Shown here: one piece after another, positions 23,835 to 33,144 of the stretch
Numbering within the stretch: position 1 is the first letter of the stretch
Layout: each line of letters starts with the position of its first letter
From: an uncultured Christensenella sp.
GTDB taxonomy: Bacteria; Bacillota; Clostridia; Christensenellales; Borkfalkiaceae
NCBI GenBank assembly: GCA_910577055.1
Contig: CAJTKX010000002.1
Span: forward strand, 124,001 to 188,000
DNA: 64,000 nucleotides
Direction of reading: 5' to 3'
The notes under the pieces: generated by a model
What the model was told of the DNA's origin: nothing
Database searches by the model: none
Seen by the model: only the letters and a program-made list of their open reading frames with translations
Position numbers and translations under genes: made by a program

Positions 23835-24865
23835 TATCTTTGAACGCGACCCGAGCCGTCGCCGCCCGCAAGCGCCTCAACTTCCTTACGGGAAACAAGG
23901 TTGAAGTCGCCGGGGATAGTGTGCTTTAAGGCGGAAGCCGCAACGCCGAACTCTAACGCGGACTTGAAGTCCTTGCCGTCCAAGAAGCCCGTGATAACGC
24001 CGCCGGCAAAGCTGTCGCCGCCGCCTACGCGGTCAACGATGGGTGCAATTCTGTATTCTTTGGAATGATAAAACTCTTTCTTTTCCGCGCTGTAAATGCA
24101 AGCAGACCAACCGTTGTCCGAAGCGGAATGGCTTACACGGAGGGAAGAAATTGCGTATTTAAAGCCCAAGTCTTTGCACATTCTTTGGAAAATGTCTTGA
24201 TAGCCCGCAAGCTCCAAATCGCCCTTGGTTACGTCGGTTGCGCCGGGCTTGTAACCGAGAACGAGAGCCGCGTCCTCTTCGTTGCCGATACACACGTCAA
24301 CGTATTTCATAAGCTTGGTCATAACCTTTTGAGCCTTTTCGCTCGACCAAAGCTTTTTACGGAAGTTCAAATCGCAGGAAACGGTAACGCCGTGTTTTTT
24401 AGCAGCCTTTAAAGCCTCTTCCGTGAGGACTGCCGCGCTGTCCGAAACGGCGGGGGTGATACCCGTGAAGTGGAACCAATCGGCGCCCTCGAAAATAGCG
24501 TCGAAGTCGAAGTCCTTTGCGGTTGCGGTGGTTATAGAGGAGTGCGCCCTATCGTAAACGACCTTGGAAGGACGCATAGCCGCGCCCGTTTCAAGATAGT
24601 AAATACCGAGCCTTTCGCCGCACTTTGCGATATGGCGGGTTTCGACGCCGTACTTTCTTAAAGAAGCTATTGCGCACTCGCCGAGCTCGTTATCGGGAAC
24701 AGCCGTTACGAACTCTGCGTTGTGACCGTAGTTTGCGCAAGATACCGCTACGTTGGCTTCGCCGCCGCCATAATTGATATCGAACTCGTCGGCTTGAATA
24801 AACTTTTCGTTGTGGGGGGTGGAAAGACGAAGCATAATTTCGCCCATCGTTACAATCTTTTTCAT
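23834..24865 (-). CDS. kdgK: 2-keto-3-deoxygluconate kinase
   Basis: A 343-residue PfkB-family kinase phosphorylating KDG to KDPG. The N-terminal MGEIMLRLSTP start, GGGEANVAVSCANYG substrate loop, SCDLNFRKKLW, and the C-terminal anion-hole signature GGGDSFAGGVITGF with catalytic Asp are all present. AAGGAGAAAG precedes the ATG. It is placed between eda-VOC and the TIM-barrel gene, in line with the KDG pathway. Confidence 0.95.
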   Translation of the reverse strand: MKKIVTMGEIMLRLSTPHNEKFIQADEFDINYGGGEANVAVSCANYGHNAEFVTAVPDNELGECAIASLRKYGVETRHIAKCGERLGIYYLETGAAMRPSKVVYDRAHSSITTATAKDFDFDAIFEGADWFHFTGITPAVSDSAAVLTEEALKAAKKHGVTVSCDLNFRKKLWSSEKAQKVMTKLMKYVDVCIGNEEDAALVLGYKPGATDVTKGDLELAGYQDIFQRMCKDLGFKYAISSLRVSHSASDNGWSACIYSAEKKEFYHSKEYRIAPIVDRVGGGDSFAGGVITGFLDGKDFKSALEFGVAASALKHTIPGDFNLVSRKEVEALAGGDGSGRVQR

Positions 24866-24899
24866 TTTCTTTCTCCTTATTATAAATAAATTTAATTTT

Positions 24900-25883
24900 T
24901 TATTTCTTTAAAACGAGGTGAACGGCAAAGCCGCCGAACTCGCGCTTTAAGTAGGCAACGTTCATAACTCCATCCGCATTGTACTTTATCGAGGTTTCGT
25001 CAACGTCGTAGCCGCGCAGTTTAAGCTGATACAGCGCGCGTTTTACGGAATTGGTTGCTATTGCTATGTGTCCGTGCGTGCCCTTGAACGGCTTTTTCAT
25101 CATTTCCATATAGGTGGAAGCGAAAACCGAGCTGTTACCGACCTTTTTGGCAAAGCCGAAAGCGTTATCGAACTCATCGGCAACGGATTCCGCCTCTTCG
25201 GGGTTTGCACAGTTAAGCCCGACGTGAACCATAGTAAAGCCGAGCATTTTATCGATAGCCTCGCGGCAAAGCTTGGTTATGCCCGCCCAATCGCCAGCAT
25301 TGACGAGGGCTGCGGGAACTATCCAACTGCCGCCGCAGCAAACGACTTTTTTGAACGCGAGGTAAGTGTTCAAGTTATCCGCAGTAACGCCGCCCGTGGG
25401 CATAAAGCGCATTGTGGAATACGGCGCGGATATTGCCTTTATGTAGGCTAACCCGCCCGCTTGCTCCGCGGGGAAGAATTTGGCGAAGTCAAGCCCAAGC
25501 TCCAAAGCTTGTTCTATTTCGCTTGCCGAAGAAAGTCCCGGCGCAAAGGGCACCCCTTTATCGAGGCAGTGCTTTACGACTTTGGGGTTAAGCCCCGGCG
25601 CGACCAAAAATTTCGCGCCCGCTTTTATTGCGGCGTCGGCTTGTTCGCAAGTTAAAACCGTGCCCGCGCCCACAAGCATATCGGGATAAGCTTTGGTCAT
25701 TCTGCGGATAACTTCGTCCGCCCCCTTTGCACGGAAAGTAACTTCGGCGCAGTTAACGCCGCCGTCGCGGAGCGCTTTTGCAAGATTTTCCGCGTCGTCG
25801 ACGTTATCGAGTTTTATTACGGGCACGATGCCGACGTTTTCAAGCTCGTCGACAAGCGCGTTGATTTTGTCTTTAACGGTCAT
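24900..25883 (-). CDS. eda: KDPG aldolase fused to a C-terminal VOC/glyoxalase-like domain
   Basis: Residues 1-~212 are a complete class I KDPG/KHG aldolase: IVPVIKLD, EVTFRAKGA with Glu47, and DFAKFFPAEQAGG with Schiff-base Lys135. It splits KDPG into pyruvate and glyceraldehyde-3-phosphate. Residues ~215-327 add a second domain starting FTMVHVGLNCANPEEAE and including THGHIAIATNSVKRAL and FGGFAVHLVLK, which looks like a vicinal-oxygen-chelate fold. The usual enzyme is about 210 residues, so this is a fusion. AAGGGGG lies eight bases before the ATG, with an extended -10 (TGCTATAAT) further upstream. The role of the extra domain is unknown. Confidence 0.92.
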   Translation of the reverse strand: MTVKDKINALVDELENVGIVPVIKLDNVDDAENLAKALRDGGVNCAEVTFRAKGADEVIRRMTKAYPDMLVGAGTVLTCEQADAAIKAGAKFLVAPGLNPKVVKHCLDKGVPFAPGLSSASEIEQALELGLDFAKFFPAEQAGGLAYIKAISAPYSTMRFMPTGGVTADNLNTYLAFKKVVCCGGSWIVPAALVNAGDWAGITKLCREAIDKMLGFTMVHVGLNCANPEEAESVADEFDNAFGFAKKVGNSSVFASTYMEMMKKPFKGTHGHIAIATNSVKRALYQLKLRGYDVDETSIKYNADGVMNVAYLKREFGGFAVHLVLKK

Positions 25884-26010
25884 ATGAAATACCCCCTTGA
25901 CATTTCATTATAATTCATAATAATTATAGCACCGCCGTTTTTTAATTCTATACATAAAACGGATTAGTTTATACACTTTTCGTCACACAGTATCGGCGAA
26001 AAGCAACAGT

Positions 26011-26035
26011 CGCCCGCGGGATAAACCCGCGGGCG
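26011..26035 (-). terminator. Terminator of the small lipoprotein gene
   Basis: CGCCCGCGGG pairs with CCCGCGGGCG around a five-base loop, ten bases after the lipoprotein stop. It also insulates the eda-led operon from upstream reading. Confidence 0.75.
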
Positions 26036-26045
26036 GCTTTATAAA

Positions 26046-26180
26046 TTAAGTTGTTTTAGGTACAAGTTTTATAAGGTAAACCGCGTTTTCGCCGTTAACA
26101 TCTTCCGTGGCGCACCCCGCAAAGACGAATAAGCCCAAACTTGCAACCGCAGTTGCAATAATTCTTTTCCGCTTATCCAT
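26046..26180 (-). CDS. Tiny orphan lipoprotein (44 aa)
   Basis: The ATG at 26180 has AGGGGG seven bases before it. The product starts MDKRKRII, has a hydrophobic stretch (TAVASLGLFVF) and the lipobox FAGC with Cys at residue 23. The mature part is only 22 residues (ATEDVNGENAVYLIKLVPKTT after the Cys, split here by its Asn-Gly). A good ribosome site, a lipobox and a terminator right after the stop support a real gene, or a truncated relic of a larger lipoprotein. It sits 25 bp after kduD. Confidence 0.6.
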   Translation of the reverse strand: MDKRKRIIATAVASLGLFVFAGCATEDVNGENAVYLIKLVPKTT

Positions 26181-26205
26181 AATTTTCCCCCTCGTTTCTC
26201 CGCGC

Positions 26206-26958
26206 CTATCTGCCTAACCAACCGCCGTCAACCGCAAGCGTGAAACCGTTTACATAGTCCGACGCGGACGATGCAAGAAACACAGCCGCGCCTTGCAAGT
26301 CCTCGGGAGTGCCCCATCTGCCGGCGGGTATGCGCGATAAAATGTCCGAGCTTCTCTCCCCGTCTTGGCGAAGGGCTTCGGTGTTGTTGGTCGCCATATA
26401 GCCGGGAGCTATGCCGTTTACGTTAATGCCGTACTCAGCCCATTCGTTGGCGAGGGTCATAGTGACGCCCTTGATTGCCGATTTCGACGCCGTGTAAGAG
26501 GGCGTCCTTACCCCGCCTTGATAGGATAGCATAGACGCGATATTTATTATTTTGCCGCCCGTGCTTTGCTTTATAAACTGCTTTGCAACGGCTTGCGTCA
26601 AAAAGAAAACCGTCTTTAAATTCACGTTTAAAACGCTGTCCCAATTCTCTTCGGAAAACTCGATGCTGTCTTGCCGCTTGATAACGCCCGCGTTGTTGAC
26701 GAGAATATCTATTTTGCCGAACTTTTTAAGCGCGCTTTCTATTATCGTAGGAATTACGCTTGTATCGCTTAAATCGGCAATAACGTTGTAAAAGTTTTTG
26801 CCGCAAGCGGCAGCCGTTTCGTCGCTCGGTCTGCGGGATACCCCGACAACCTTTGCTCCCGCTTCGGCATAAGCTTTACATATGCCTTGCCCAAGCCCCG
26901 TGTTGCTGCCCGTGACGATTGCGACCTTATCCTTTAAAGAAAATTTGTCAAGTATCAT
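26206..26958 (-). CDS. kduD: 2-keto-3-deoxygluconate / 2,5-diketo-3-deoxygluconate reductase (SDR)
   Basis: This 250-residue short-chain dehydrogenase has GSNTGLGQGIC (cofactor glycine motif), LVNNAGV, the catalytic Ser of IASMLSYQGG, and YTASKSA with Tyr and Lys. It ends in VDGGWLGR, a hallmark of KduD. It reduces the KduI product to 2-keto-3-deoxygluconate. AGGGGGATAAA precedes the ATG. It appears to be its own unit with the small lipoprotein gene, upstream of the eda operon and in the same direction. Confidence 0.95.
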   Translation of the reverse strand: MILDKFSLKDKVAIVTGSNTGLGQGICKAYAEAGAKVVGVSRRPSDETAAACGKNFYNVIADLSDTSVIPTIIESALKKFGKIDILVNNAGVIKRQDSIEFSEENWDSVLNVNLKTVFFLTQAVAKQFIKQSTGGKIINIASMLSYQGGVRTPSYTASKSAIKGVTMTLANEWAEYGINVNGIAPGYMATNNTEALRQDGERSSDILSRIPAGRWGTPEDLQGAAVFLASSASDYVNGFTLAVDGGWLGR

Positions 26959-27020
26959 TTTATCCCCCTAAACTTATCTTACATCCTAAACCCGGGTTTT
27001 GCAATACCCCCAAGGATTAA

Positions 27021-27875
27021 TTATTTATCGAACGCGACCTCACCGCCGGCGGGAATTTCGTAAATTTTGCCGCGAATTTCCAAATAGACCCCCATATATG
27101 ACGGATTAAACGCCCTTTCTCCGTCCAAAGAAAATATTAAACGGTTATAGGCTTGAATATAGTCGTAAATTTCGCCGTTCGTCGCAAACCACACGTCGTT
27201 TTTGTATTTTGACAGCTGCGCGCAAGCGTTTTCAATAAAATTCCAGTTGTTATCGTCGTCGAATTCGTAGCTATGCCCCCATATATATAGCAAATACGGC
27301 TCTCTGTGCTTAAATTCGTCGGTTGGCGAGGCAGATAAAAATTTTGTCAAAAGTTCGCCGAATTTCGGGTCGCGGTGGTGGCAAGTGGGCTTTAACCGCA
27401 GCCAATCTTCGGGAATACCGAACGAATACGACGGCTCGGTAGTGCGGGCGTAAGCTACGCCCAAATTTGCAATTGCCGCCACAATATCATCGTTATAACC
27501 GTTGTATGCGTAAGCCATTCCGCGCACGACTCGTCCGAATTTGTTTTCAAGATAAAGTCGGTTTTGCAAGACCTCGTTGATAGCCTCGGGCAAGGGCACT
27601 TTGTTTAAAAATATGTGTCTTGCGCCGTGCAAGGCTACCTCGTGAACGCCGCACGAAAAAGCGTTGTAGGTTTCTTCCTCGTTCATTCGGTCGTGCCAAT
27701 TCTCGCAGTCGAATAATAGGCTGTTGAGGTTGAACGTGCCTTTAACTCCGTACTTGTCGAAAATATTTATAAGCTTTAAATCGGCTTTTACCCCGTCGTC
27801 GTAGCTGAAAGTCGCCGCCTTGGCTTTGCCGAGCGGGAAGCGCATATACTTTTCCTCAAACATCTGTCTGAACAT
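27021..27875 (-). CDS. Polysaccharide deacetylase (NodB-like, CE4)
   Basis: The NodB fold is shown by ATFSYDDGVK near the N-terminus (catalytic Asp pair), EVALHGARHIF (metal His) and the later YIWGHSYEFDDD segment. Without a signal peptide it is probably cytosolic, and could deacetylate imported pectin or xylan fragments or a cell-wall precursor. The start at 27875 has GAGGAGG six bases ahead and overlaps the MATE gene by 20 bp; an alternative ATG at 27845 has its own GAGGA. The C-terminal ~60 residues (GEIYDYIQAYNRL) are common in this bacterial subgroup. Confidence 0.85.
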   Translation of the reverse strand: MFRQMFEEKYMRFPLGKAKAATFSYDDGVKADLKLINIFDKYGVKGTFNLNSLLFDCENWHDRMNEEETYNAFSCGVHEVALHGARHIFLNKVPLPEAINEVLQNRLYLENKFGRVVRGMAYAYNGYNDDIVAAIANLGVAYARTTEPSYSFGIPEDWLRLKPTCHHRDPKFGELLTKFLSASPTDEFKHREPYLLYIWGHSYEFDDDNNWNFIENACAQLSKYKNDVWFATNGEIYDYIQAYNRLIFSLDGERAFNPSYMGVYLEIRGKIYEIPAGGEVAFDK

Positions 27876-29376
27876 CGTCGTCCTCCTCTATTTTGCAATC
27901 TGCGTCTCGACTAACCTCTTCTGCGGGCGCGTCGGTAACGCCGACGGCTTCGGGCTGCTCTTTCAAAAGCCCCGAGGACTTCTTCCATCTGCCGGACAAA
28001 AGTCTCGATATGAACAACACCGAACGCGCAACCCAATCCGCGCACATTGCAATCCAAAAGCCCATTGCGCCCATTTTGAAGGGCAACATATCGGTAGTCA
28101 ATACAAAGCATACGCCCACGCGCATTAAAATCATCGAACCTATCGCGGCAAACATTACATACTTTACGTCCGACGTTGCTTTTAAAATTGCGGGCGTTGT
28201 AAACGAAAGCGGATATGTAACAAACTGAAACGCAAGACATATATATAAGCAGTTAAGCGCGATTTGCCGTGTGGAATCGGGGTAGTCGTACAACAGCACT
28301 ATCCACTGCGCAGTGCCCATAATCAGCGCGACGGTGAGGGCGTTCGCTATATAAGAAATGATAAACATTTTCTTTATATAGTATTTGGTTTGGTCTATAT
28401 CGCCGGTGCCGACCGCTTGCCCTACGACGGTAAGCGCGGAAGTGCCCACGCCGCCGCCGACGACCGAGGCAATGTTATTGATATTGGAAGCGACTGAGTT
28501 TGCGTTTGCTTGAATATTGGTGCCGTTTTGCGTATAGTAACCGATATTTATAAAAACCGAGGTCATCAACTTGCCGAGTTGGAATAAGCAAGCCTCGATA
28601 CCGCTCGGTATGGCAAGGTGCAGAATTTTCTTTATCATAGCCTTGTCGAAGCGGAATTTTTCAAAAATTTTAATATGTACAAGATAGCTTTTTTTGCAAA
28701 GCAAGCACAGCATAAAGATTGCGGGCACAAAGCGGCATATAAAAGTTGCAAGCCCCGCGCCTATCACTCTTAGCCCGAGAACATAGATAAACAGCGCGTT
28801 GAACCCGACGTTTAAAGCGCAAGATATTACCGCACTCGTCATTGTGTAAACAGACTTTCTTTGTGCGCGCAAAAGCGCGGCGCAAGCATTGAAAACCCCG
28901 ATAAACGGGAACGATGCGGCAGTAAGGTAAAAATACTGCTGCATGTAGTCGAAAGTATTGTCGGGCGCTCCGCCATAAAAAAGCTTTAACAGCGGCCAAT
29001 TCAAGGCAAGGCATAGGACCGCAAGCCCAATCGACACCAAAAATACCAACACAAGGACTTGCTTCGCGCTTCTGTTAGCGTCGTCGATATTCCGTGCGCC
29101 TATAAATTGCGAAGTTATTATCGCGCCGCCCGTTGCAAAAGCCGAAAACAATTGAATTATCAAATTGTTGATTTGGTCTACGTTAGACACGGCTGTACTT
29201 GCGTTTTTGACGATTTCGCCCGCATCGTTTATGTCGGCGATGCTTGAAACCATCATTGAATCGAACAACCCTAAGGAGGTTGAAAAAATTTGCTCGATTA
29301 TTATGGGCGCAATCAAAAAAAGAAGGGCTTTACCCGTAAACAGCGTGTACTTAGGCTTGGTTTTCGCTTCCGACAT
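27856..29376 (-). CDS. MATE-family efflux transporter
   Basis: A 506-residue protein with about twelve hydrophobic segments in two halves. The N-half shows LFDSMMVSSI and GGAIITSQFIGARN. The C-half shows GGVGTSALTVVGQAVGTGD, the repeated MATE signature. It probably exports drugs or metabolites using a Na+ or H+ gradient. A strong AAGGAGG site precedes the ATG. The last 45 residues form a charged tail (ending EEDDDVQTDV). It is co-transcribed with the deacetylase gene. Confidence 0.93.
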   Translation of the reverse strand: MSEAKTKPKYTLFTGKALLFLIAPIIIEQIFSTSLGLFDSMMVSSIADINDAGEIVKNASTAVSNVDQINNLIIQLFSAFATGGAIITSQFIGARNIDDANRSAKQVLVLVFLVSIGLAVLCLALNWPLLKLFYGGAPDNTFDYMQQYFYLTAASFPFIGVFNACAALLRAQRKSVYTMTSAVISCALNVGFNALFIYVLGLRVIGAGLATFICRFVPAIFMLCLLCKKSYLVHIKIFEKFRFDKAMIKKILHLAIPSGIEACLFQLGKLMTSVFINIGYYTQNGTNIQANANSVASNINNIASVVGGGVGTSALTVVGQAVGTGDIDQTKYYIKKMFIISYIANALTVALIMGTAQWIVLLYDYPDSTRQIALNCLYICLAFQFVTYPLSFTTPAILKATSDVKYVMFAAIGSMILMRVGVCFVLTTDMLPFKMGAMGFWIAMCADWVARSVLFISRLLSGRWKKSSGLLKEQPEAVGVTDAPAEEVSRDADCKIEEDDDVQTDV

Positions 29377-29441
29377 TACTTCCCCTCCTTATAAATTCAT
29401 TATATTGTAATACTTAAATATATAAAAGTAAAGCGATTGAA

Positions 29442-29472
29442 TTGCGCCCGCGTAAAGGAAACGCGGGCGCAA
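29442..29472 (-). terminator. Hairpin after the GH43 gene
   Basis: TTGCGCCCGCGT pairs with ACGCGGGCGCAA, seven-base loop, 13 bases after the GH43 stop. It has no strong T-run. Confidence 0.65.
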
Positions 29473-29484
29473 GCTGTAATTTAT

Positions 29485-30981
29485 TTATTCTCTTATTCGG
29501 TTGTCCGTGCAAGTCACGCGGAAATATTTAAAGGTCGCGCTGCCCTTGCCGCCGTTGCCGCGGGCGTAAACGCCTATCTTCGCGCCCGTCCAAACGCCGC
29601 CCTCGGCGTAGAACTTGCGCGTGAACGCGTTTCCGCCGAACGAGAATTTATAAGCCAACAGATTGGGGGATTCGAACTTAGCCGAAAGCTTAAAACTTAC
29701 GCTACCCTCGTCATATGGTTGGCTTTTTGCAAGCGTTTCGTCCTCTTCACCGCCGATTTCACCCTTGCGGATTTCAAGGAAATTCTGCCCGCCGCGCCGC
29801 ACTACGCAGCAATAGGCGTAGCTTTTGCCGAAAACGGCAAAACCCGCCTCGTCCCCGTCGTTTACAAGATTAAGCTTGCACTTGCAGTTAACGGCAAAGT
29901 TTTTGTACTGTACCTTTTGCATAAACAGTTGCGGCAAGTCGGAAAGCGCGGATTTTTCGAATAGGCAGCAGTTAAGTTTTAAGCCGCGTTTGAAGGAGTA
30001 CCACTCCTCCCGTCTGTTGGCGGGGGTTTGCCAAACGGGGGAAAGCCTATCGCCGTCGAACTCGTCGGAAGGGTTGATTTTTACGCCGTTCGAAAAATCG
30101 ACGGGATAATCGCCGAAAGGCACGGGCGTGCCCGCCAAACCGTCGTCGGACTTGCCGCAAATTATCCAATCGTCACGCCAAACAGCGGGTTGCAAGTGAA
30201 CTACGCGCCCGTACGCGCCCATATCTTGAAAGTGCATAAACGCCCACTGTTCGCCCGCGTCGTCCAAGTCGATAAGCGCGCCTTGGTGAGGCCCGTTTAC
30301 GGCGGTGTCGCCTTGCATCAAAATTATTTTCGTTTCCCAATCGCCGTAGATTTTCTCGCTGCGGAGCGCGACTTGCCACCCCGTTTTGACGCCGCCCGCG
30401 GGGGCAAGAATATAAAAATACTTGCCGCGGCGGTAAATTTTTGGTCCCTCGATTTTGGGTGCGAGGTCGCGCCCGTCGTAAATTATTTTGTATTCGCCCT
30501 TGATTTCTTTAAGCTCCTCGTCCGCCTCGATAACGGCAAGGCGGGAATTAAAGCCTATTCTGCTTTTTACGAAAGCGAAAACTATATAGCACTTGCCGTC
30601 CGCCCAAATAGGGCAAGGGTCCTCGTACCCCGCGCCGGTAAAAAGAGGGCGCAACAATGACCATTTGCCGTAGGGGTCGGCGGCTTCGGCAACAAAAATA
30701 CCCTCGTCGGGGAAGGGAATCAAGCAATAAAATTTACCGTTATGATACCGCAGCGACGGCGCCCAAACGCCTTGACCGTGGCAGACGTCGTTATACTTGG
30801 AAAAGGGGAGTTCATCCAAAACGTAGTTAATAATTTCCCACTCCACAAGATTTTTAGAGTGCAAAACGGGCACGCCGGGCACATGGTTGAAGCTGGACGC
30901 AACCATATAAAAATCGTCGCCCACGCGTATTACGTCGGGGTCGGAATAATCGCTGAACAATACGGGGTTTTCGTACTTCAT
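29485..30981 (-). CDS. Glycoside hydrolase family 43 (beta-xylosidase / arabinofuranosidase type)
   Basis: The five-bladed propeller is recognisable from ENPVLFSDYSDPDVIRVG (base Asp14/16), GVWAPSLRYH (70-80), EDPCPIW with Asp121 and KIEGPKIYRR with acid Glu178. The C-terminal ~180 residues form a beta-sandwich (DGDRLSPVWQTPAN onward) usual for xylosidase-type GH43. There is no signal peptide, so it works on imported oligosaccharides. Arabinan or xylan side chains of pectin are plausible targets. Its ATG overlaps the stop of the OLD-like gene (ATGA), an odd partner. Confidence 0.93.
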   Translation of the reverse strand: MKYENPVLFSDYSDPDVIRVGDDFYMVASSFNHVPGVPVLHSKNLVEWEIINYVLDELPFSKYNDVCHGQGVWAPSLRYHNGKFYCLIPFPDEGIFVAEAADPYGKWSLLRPLFTGAGYEDPCPIWADGKCYIVFAFVKSRIGFNSRLAVIEADEELKEIKGEYKIIYDGRDLAPKIEGPKIYRRGKYFYILAPAGGVKTGWQVALRSEKIYGDWETKIILMQGDTAVNGPHQGALIDLDDAGEQWAFMHFQDMGAYGRVVHLQPAVWRDDWIICGKSDDGLAGTPVPFGDYPVDFSNGVKINPSDEFDGDRLSPVWQTPANRREEWYSFKRGLKLNCCLFEKSALSDLPQLFMQKVQYKNFAVNCKCKLNLVNDGDEAGFAVFGKSYAYCCVVRRGGQNFLEIRKGEIGGEEDETLAKSQPYDEGSVSFKLSAKFESPNLLAYKFSFGGNAFTRKFYAEGGVWTGAKIGVYARGNGGKGSATFKYFRVTCTDNRIRE

Positions 30982-33134
30982 TTTTTCACCTTTTCTGTTT
31001 TGGGTATATTAAAATACTCGAATATTTTCCCGAAATTTTCGGCTGCTTTTTCAAATTTTGCCAAGCTTTTTATTTTTTCGATTTTTTGCGGCGAGATTTT
31101 TTTCTTGCCCGATATCTCGTTATAAATATTCAACTTGCGTTCGGGGTCCTCGAACAAATCTTCCAAGCAGCCGCGTTTGCCTTCGCCCATAAAATAGCAA
31201 AGCCCGGACGTGCCTTCGATATATTCGATAATTCCCTCGTAGTGGGGGTGCTGTTTTTTGTGCGAATCTGTTTTGAATTTGTTATCGTTATCTATTATCA
31301 TAACTACTTTTTTACCGCTTTTATGCAGCAAATAGAAGCATTGCAAAACGGCTTCGCCGTCGCAGACGTGGACGTTGTAATCGGATAAATCGTAACCCAA
31401 AAGCTGAGCAAACTTTTCTATGCAAGTTTTATCCGCGACGCCTTCGACAAGAACGGTTGTATCCGAAAGGTTGAATACAAGGTCTTTATAAAAATCGAAC
31501 GAACCCCAAATTGCCTCTAACTTGGTTTTCGAATTTTCCGCGTTGAAGTCGAGTTTTGCAACCTTAGTCCCCGCATCGCCCATTTCAACGCCGTAAATTT
31601 CCTCTTCGAAGGAAAGCATATTCGGGCTGTGCGTGGAGTAAAAAATATTGATTTTATTTCTTTGCTCCAAAGCCTCGATTTCCTTGCGGAACTCCGTTTG
31701 CGCCTGCGGGTGCAGAAAGGCTGCCGGCTCGTCTATTAACAGACAGTCACCCTTTTTCAAAAGTCTTTTGACGAAAACGTAGGTTAAATACCACCTTCTG
31801 CCAAGGCTTGTGTTGTTAAAACTTGTCTTTTCGCCGTTCTTTTCTATAACGAAAAGTTCAAGCGAGCTTTCCGACAATTCAAGCTTGTATTTAATGTCCT
31901 TATCGAACGTTAGCTTTTGGTGTTTGAAAAACTTATCGTTTAAAATTTTGACTATTTGGGTTTTTCGTGCGTTCGAAAGCTTGTTAAATTCTTTTATGCG
32001 TTCGCCCTCTTTATAATGTTCGCCGACCTTCAAAAAGTTGTCGAACGCGTCCGTTATGGGATTATAAGAGTTTAAGTTGCGTTCCCTTTTGTTCGACCTT
32101 CGGAAATCCCCGTCATTGATAAACAGCATAGAATTTTCGTTGTCTAAAAAATAGCATTTGCGTTGCATCTCGCTTTTTAAAGCTTCGTAAAACGTTTCGA
32201 CTCGCTTATTCAATTCTTCCCGTTTATTCCAAAATCTTTCGTCGCAATCGCGCACCAAATTATAAACTTCTTTTACAAGAGCCGAAAACCGATTTAAAAT
32301 TTCGTTTATCTCGGTGTTTTCTTGTTTCAATCTGTCGTTTAATTCTTCAACGATTCTCTTTAATTCGGCGTTTGCCTTTGCAATTGTCTCTTCGGTAATT
32401 CCGAAACAATGCGCGGTCATTTTGTTTGCCCTAAACTCGTGTGCGGTTATTTGCGGCACGGAAAAACCGTGGTATGAAATATCGAAATTAAGCCGCCCGT
32501 CGTTTTCGTAATCGAATTTTAAAACGCCGCTTTGCATCTGAGCCAAAAGATTATTCAGTTCTTTTTGCGTTCTGTCGAAATCGCTTTTGGCATTATACAA
32601 GTGCTCCTCGAATTGCCGCTTCCCGTCATTATAATATCCGCGGAAAACTTCTTCGTCCGCAGAAAAACAGAGGAAGCTGTCGTAATCGATGTCTTTTAAG
32701 AAATCTTCGATAATTTGCAAATATTTTTTAGAGCTTATATCGAACCGCGCCTTTATATCTTTAAGCCGCTCGTTATATTTTTTTACTGAAATTTCTATTG
32801 CGGGGACTTTCGCCCATTTAACGTCGGGCTCGTTGCCATAAAAGGTAACTTCTATTTCATCGAGGTTGCCCGCGCACCTTTCGTCCTCCGTTATGGAAAA
32901 GTATTCCGCCGTTTCGGCTTCGTCGAGTTTATAGGTGCGCTTAACGACGATATCCTCCGCGCCGTCGAAATAGTAAATTTTACCCGAAAGCGCAATATGA
33001 ATCGCCTCTAAAATATTGGTTTTGCCGCAGCCGTTTTTACCCGTAAAAACCGTGGGCTTGCTGCCCGTCAAGTCGATTTTTATAGGTTCTTTTATTGATT
33101 TATAGTTTGAAATTTCTATACTTTTAAGTTTCAT
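30978..33134 (-). CDS. OLD-family AAA ATPase with C-terminal TOPRIM nuclease domain (718 aa)
   Basis: The first 40 residues give the RecF/SMC-like ATPase start (KSIEISNYKSIKEPI) and Walker A GKNGCGKT at 32-39. A long coiled-coil middle follows, then the signature-like SLGRRWYLTYVF, Walker B KKGDCLLIDEPAAFLHP and STHSPNML. The C-terminal ~180 residues form a TOPRIM domain (TTVLVEGVADK, MIIDNDNKF). OLD nucleases act in phage defence or DNA repair. The ATG at 33134 has no ribosome site, but a near-consensus promoter ends about ten bases upstream, which suggests a leaderless message. It overlaps GH43 by 4 bp. Confidence 0.88.
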   Translation of the reverse strand: MKLKSIEISNYKSIKEPIKIDLTGSKPTVFTGKNGCGKTNILEAIHIALSGKIYYFDGAEDIVVKRTYKLDEAETAEYFSITEDERCAGNLDEIEVTFYGNEPDVKWAKVPAIEISVKKYNERLKDIKARFDISSKKYLQIIEDFLKDIDYDSFLCFSADEEVFRGYYNDGKRQFEEHLYNAKSDFDRTQKELNNLLAQMQSGVLKFDYENDGRLNFDISYHGFSVPQITAHEFRANKMTAHCFGITEETIAKANAELKRIVEELNDRLKQENTEINEILNRFSALVKEVYNLVRDCDERFWNKREELNKRVETFYEALKSEMQRKCYFLDNENSMLFINDGDFRRSNKRERNLNSYNPITDAFDNFLKVGEHYKEGERIKEFNKLSNARKTQIVKILNDKFFKHQKLTFDKDIKYKLELSESSLELFVIEKNGEKTSFNNTSLGRRWYLTYVFVKRLLKKGDCLLIDEPAAFLHPQAQTEFRKEIEALEQRNKINIFYSTHSPNMLSFEEEIYGVEMGDAGTKVAKLDFNAENSKTKLEAIWGSFDFYKDLVFNLSDTTVLVEGVADKTCIEKFAQLLGYDLSDYNVHVCDGEAVLQCFYLLHKSGKKVVMIIDNDNKFKTDSHKKQHPHYEGIIEYIEGTSGLCYFMGEGKRGCLEDLFEDPERKLNIYNEISGKKKISPQKIEKIKSLAKFEKAAENFGKIFEYFNIPKTEKVKK

Positions 33135-33144
33135 ATGTAAAGAA

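Noticed and set aside
25884..25950. Plus-strand TTGACA...TATAAT-like sequences upstream of eda
   Set aside because: No plus-strand gene follows; the A/T-rich inverted sequence is better explained by the leftward promoter and a possible operator of the eda operon.
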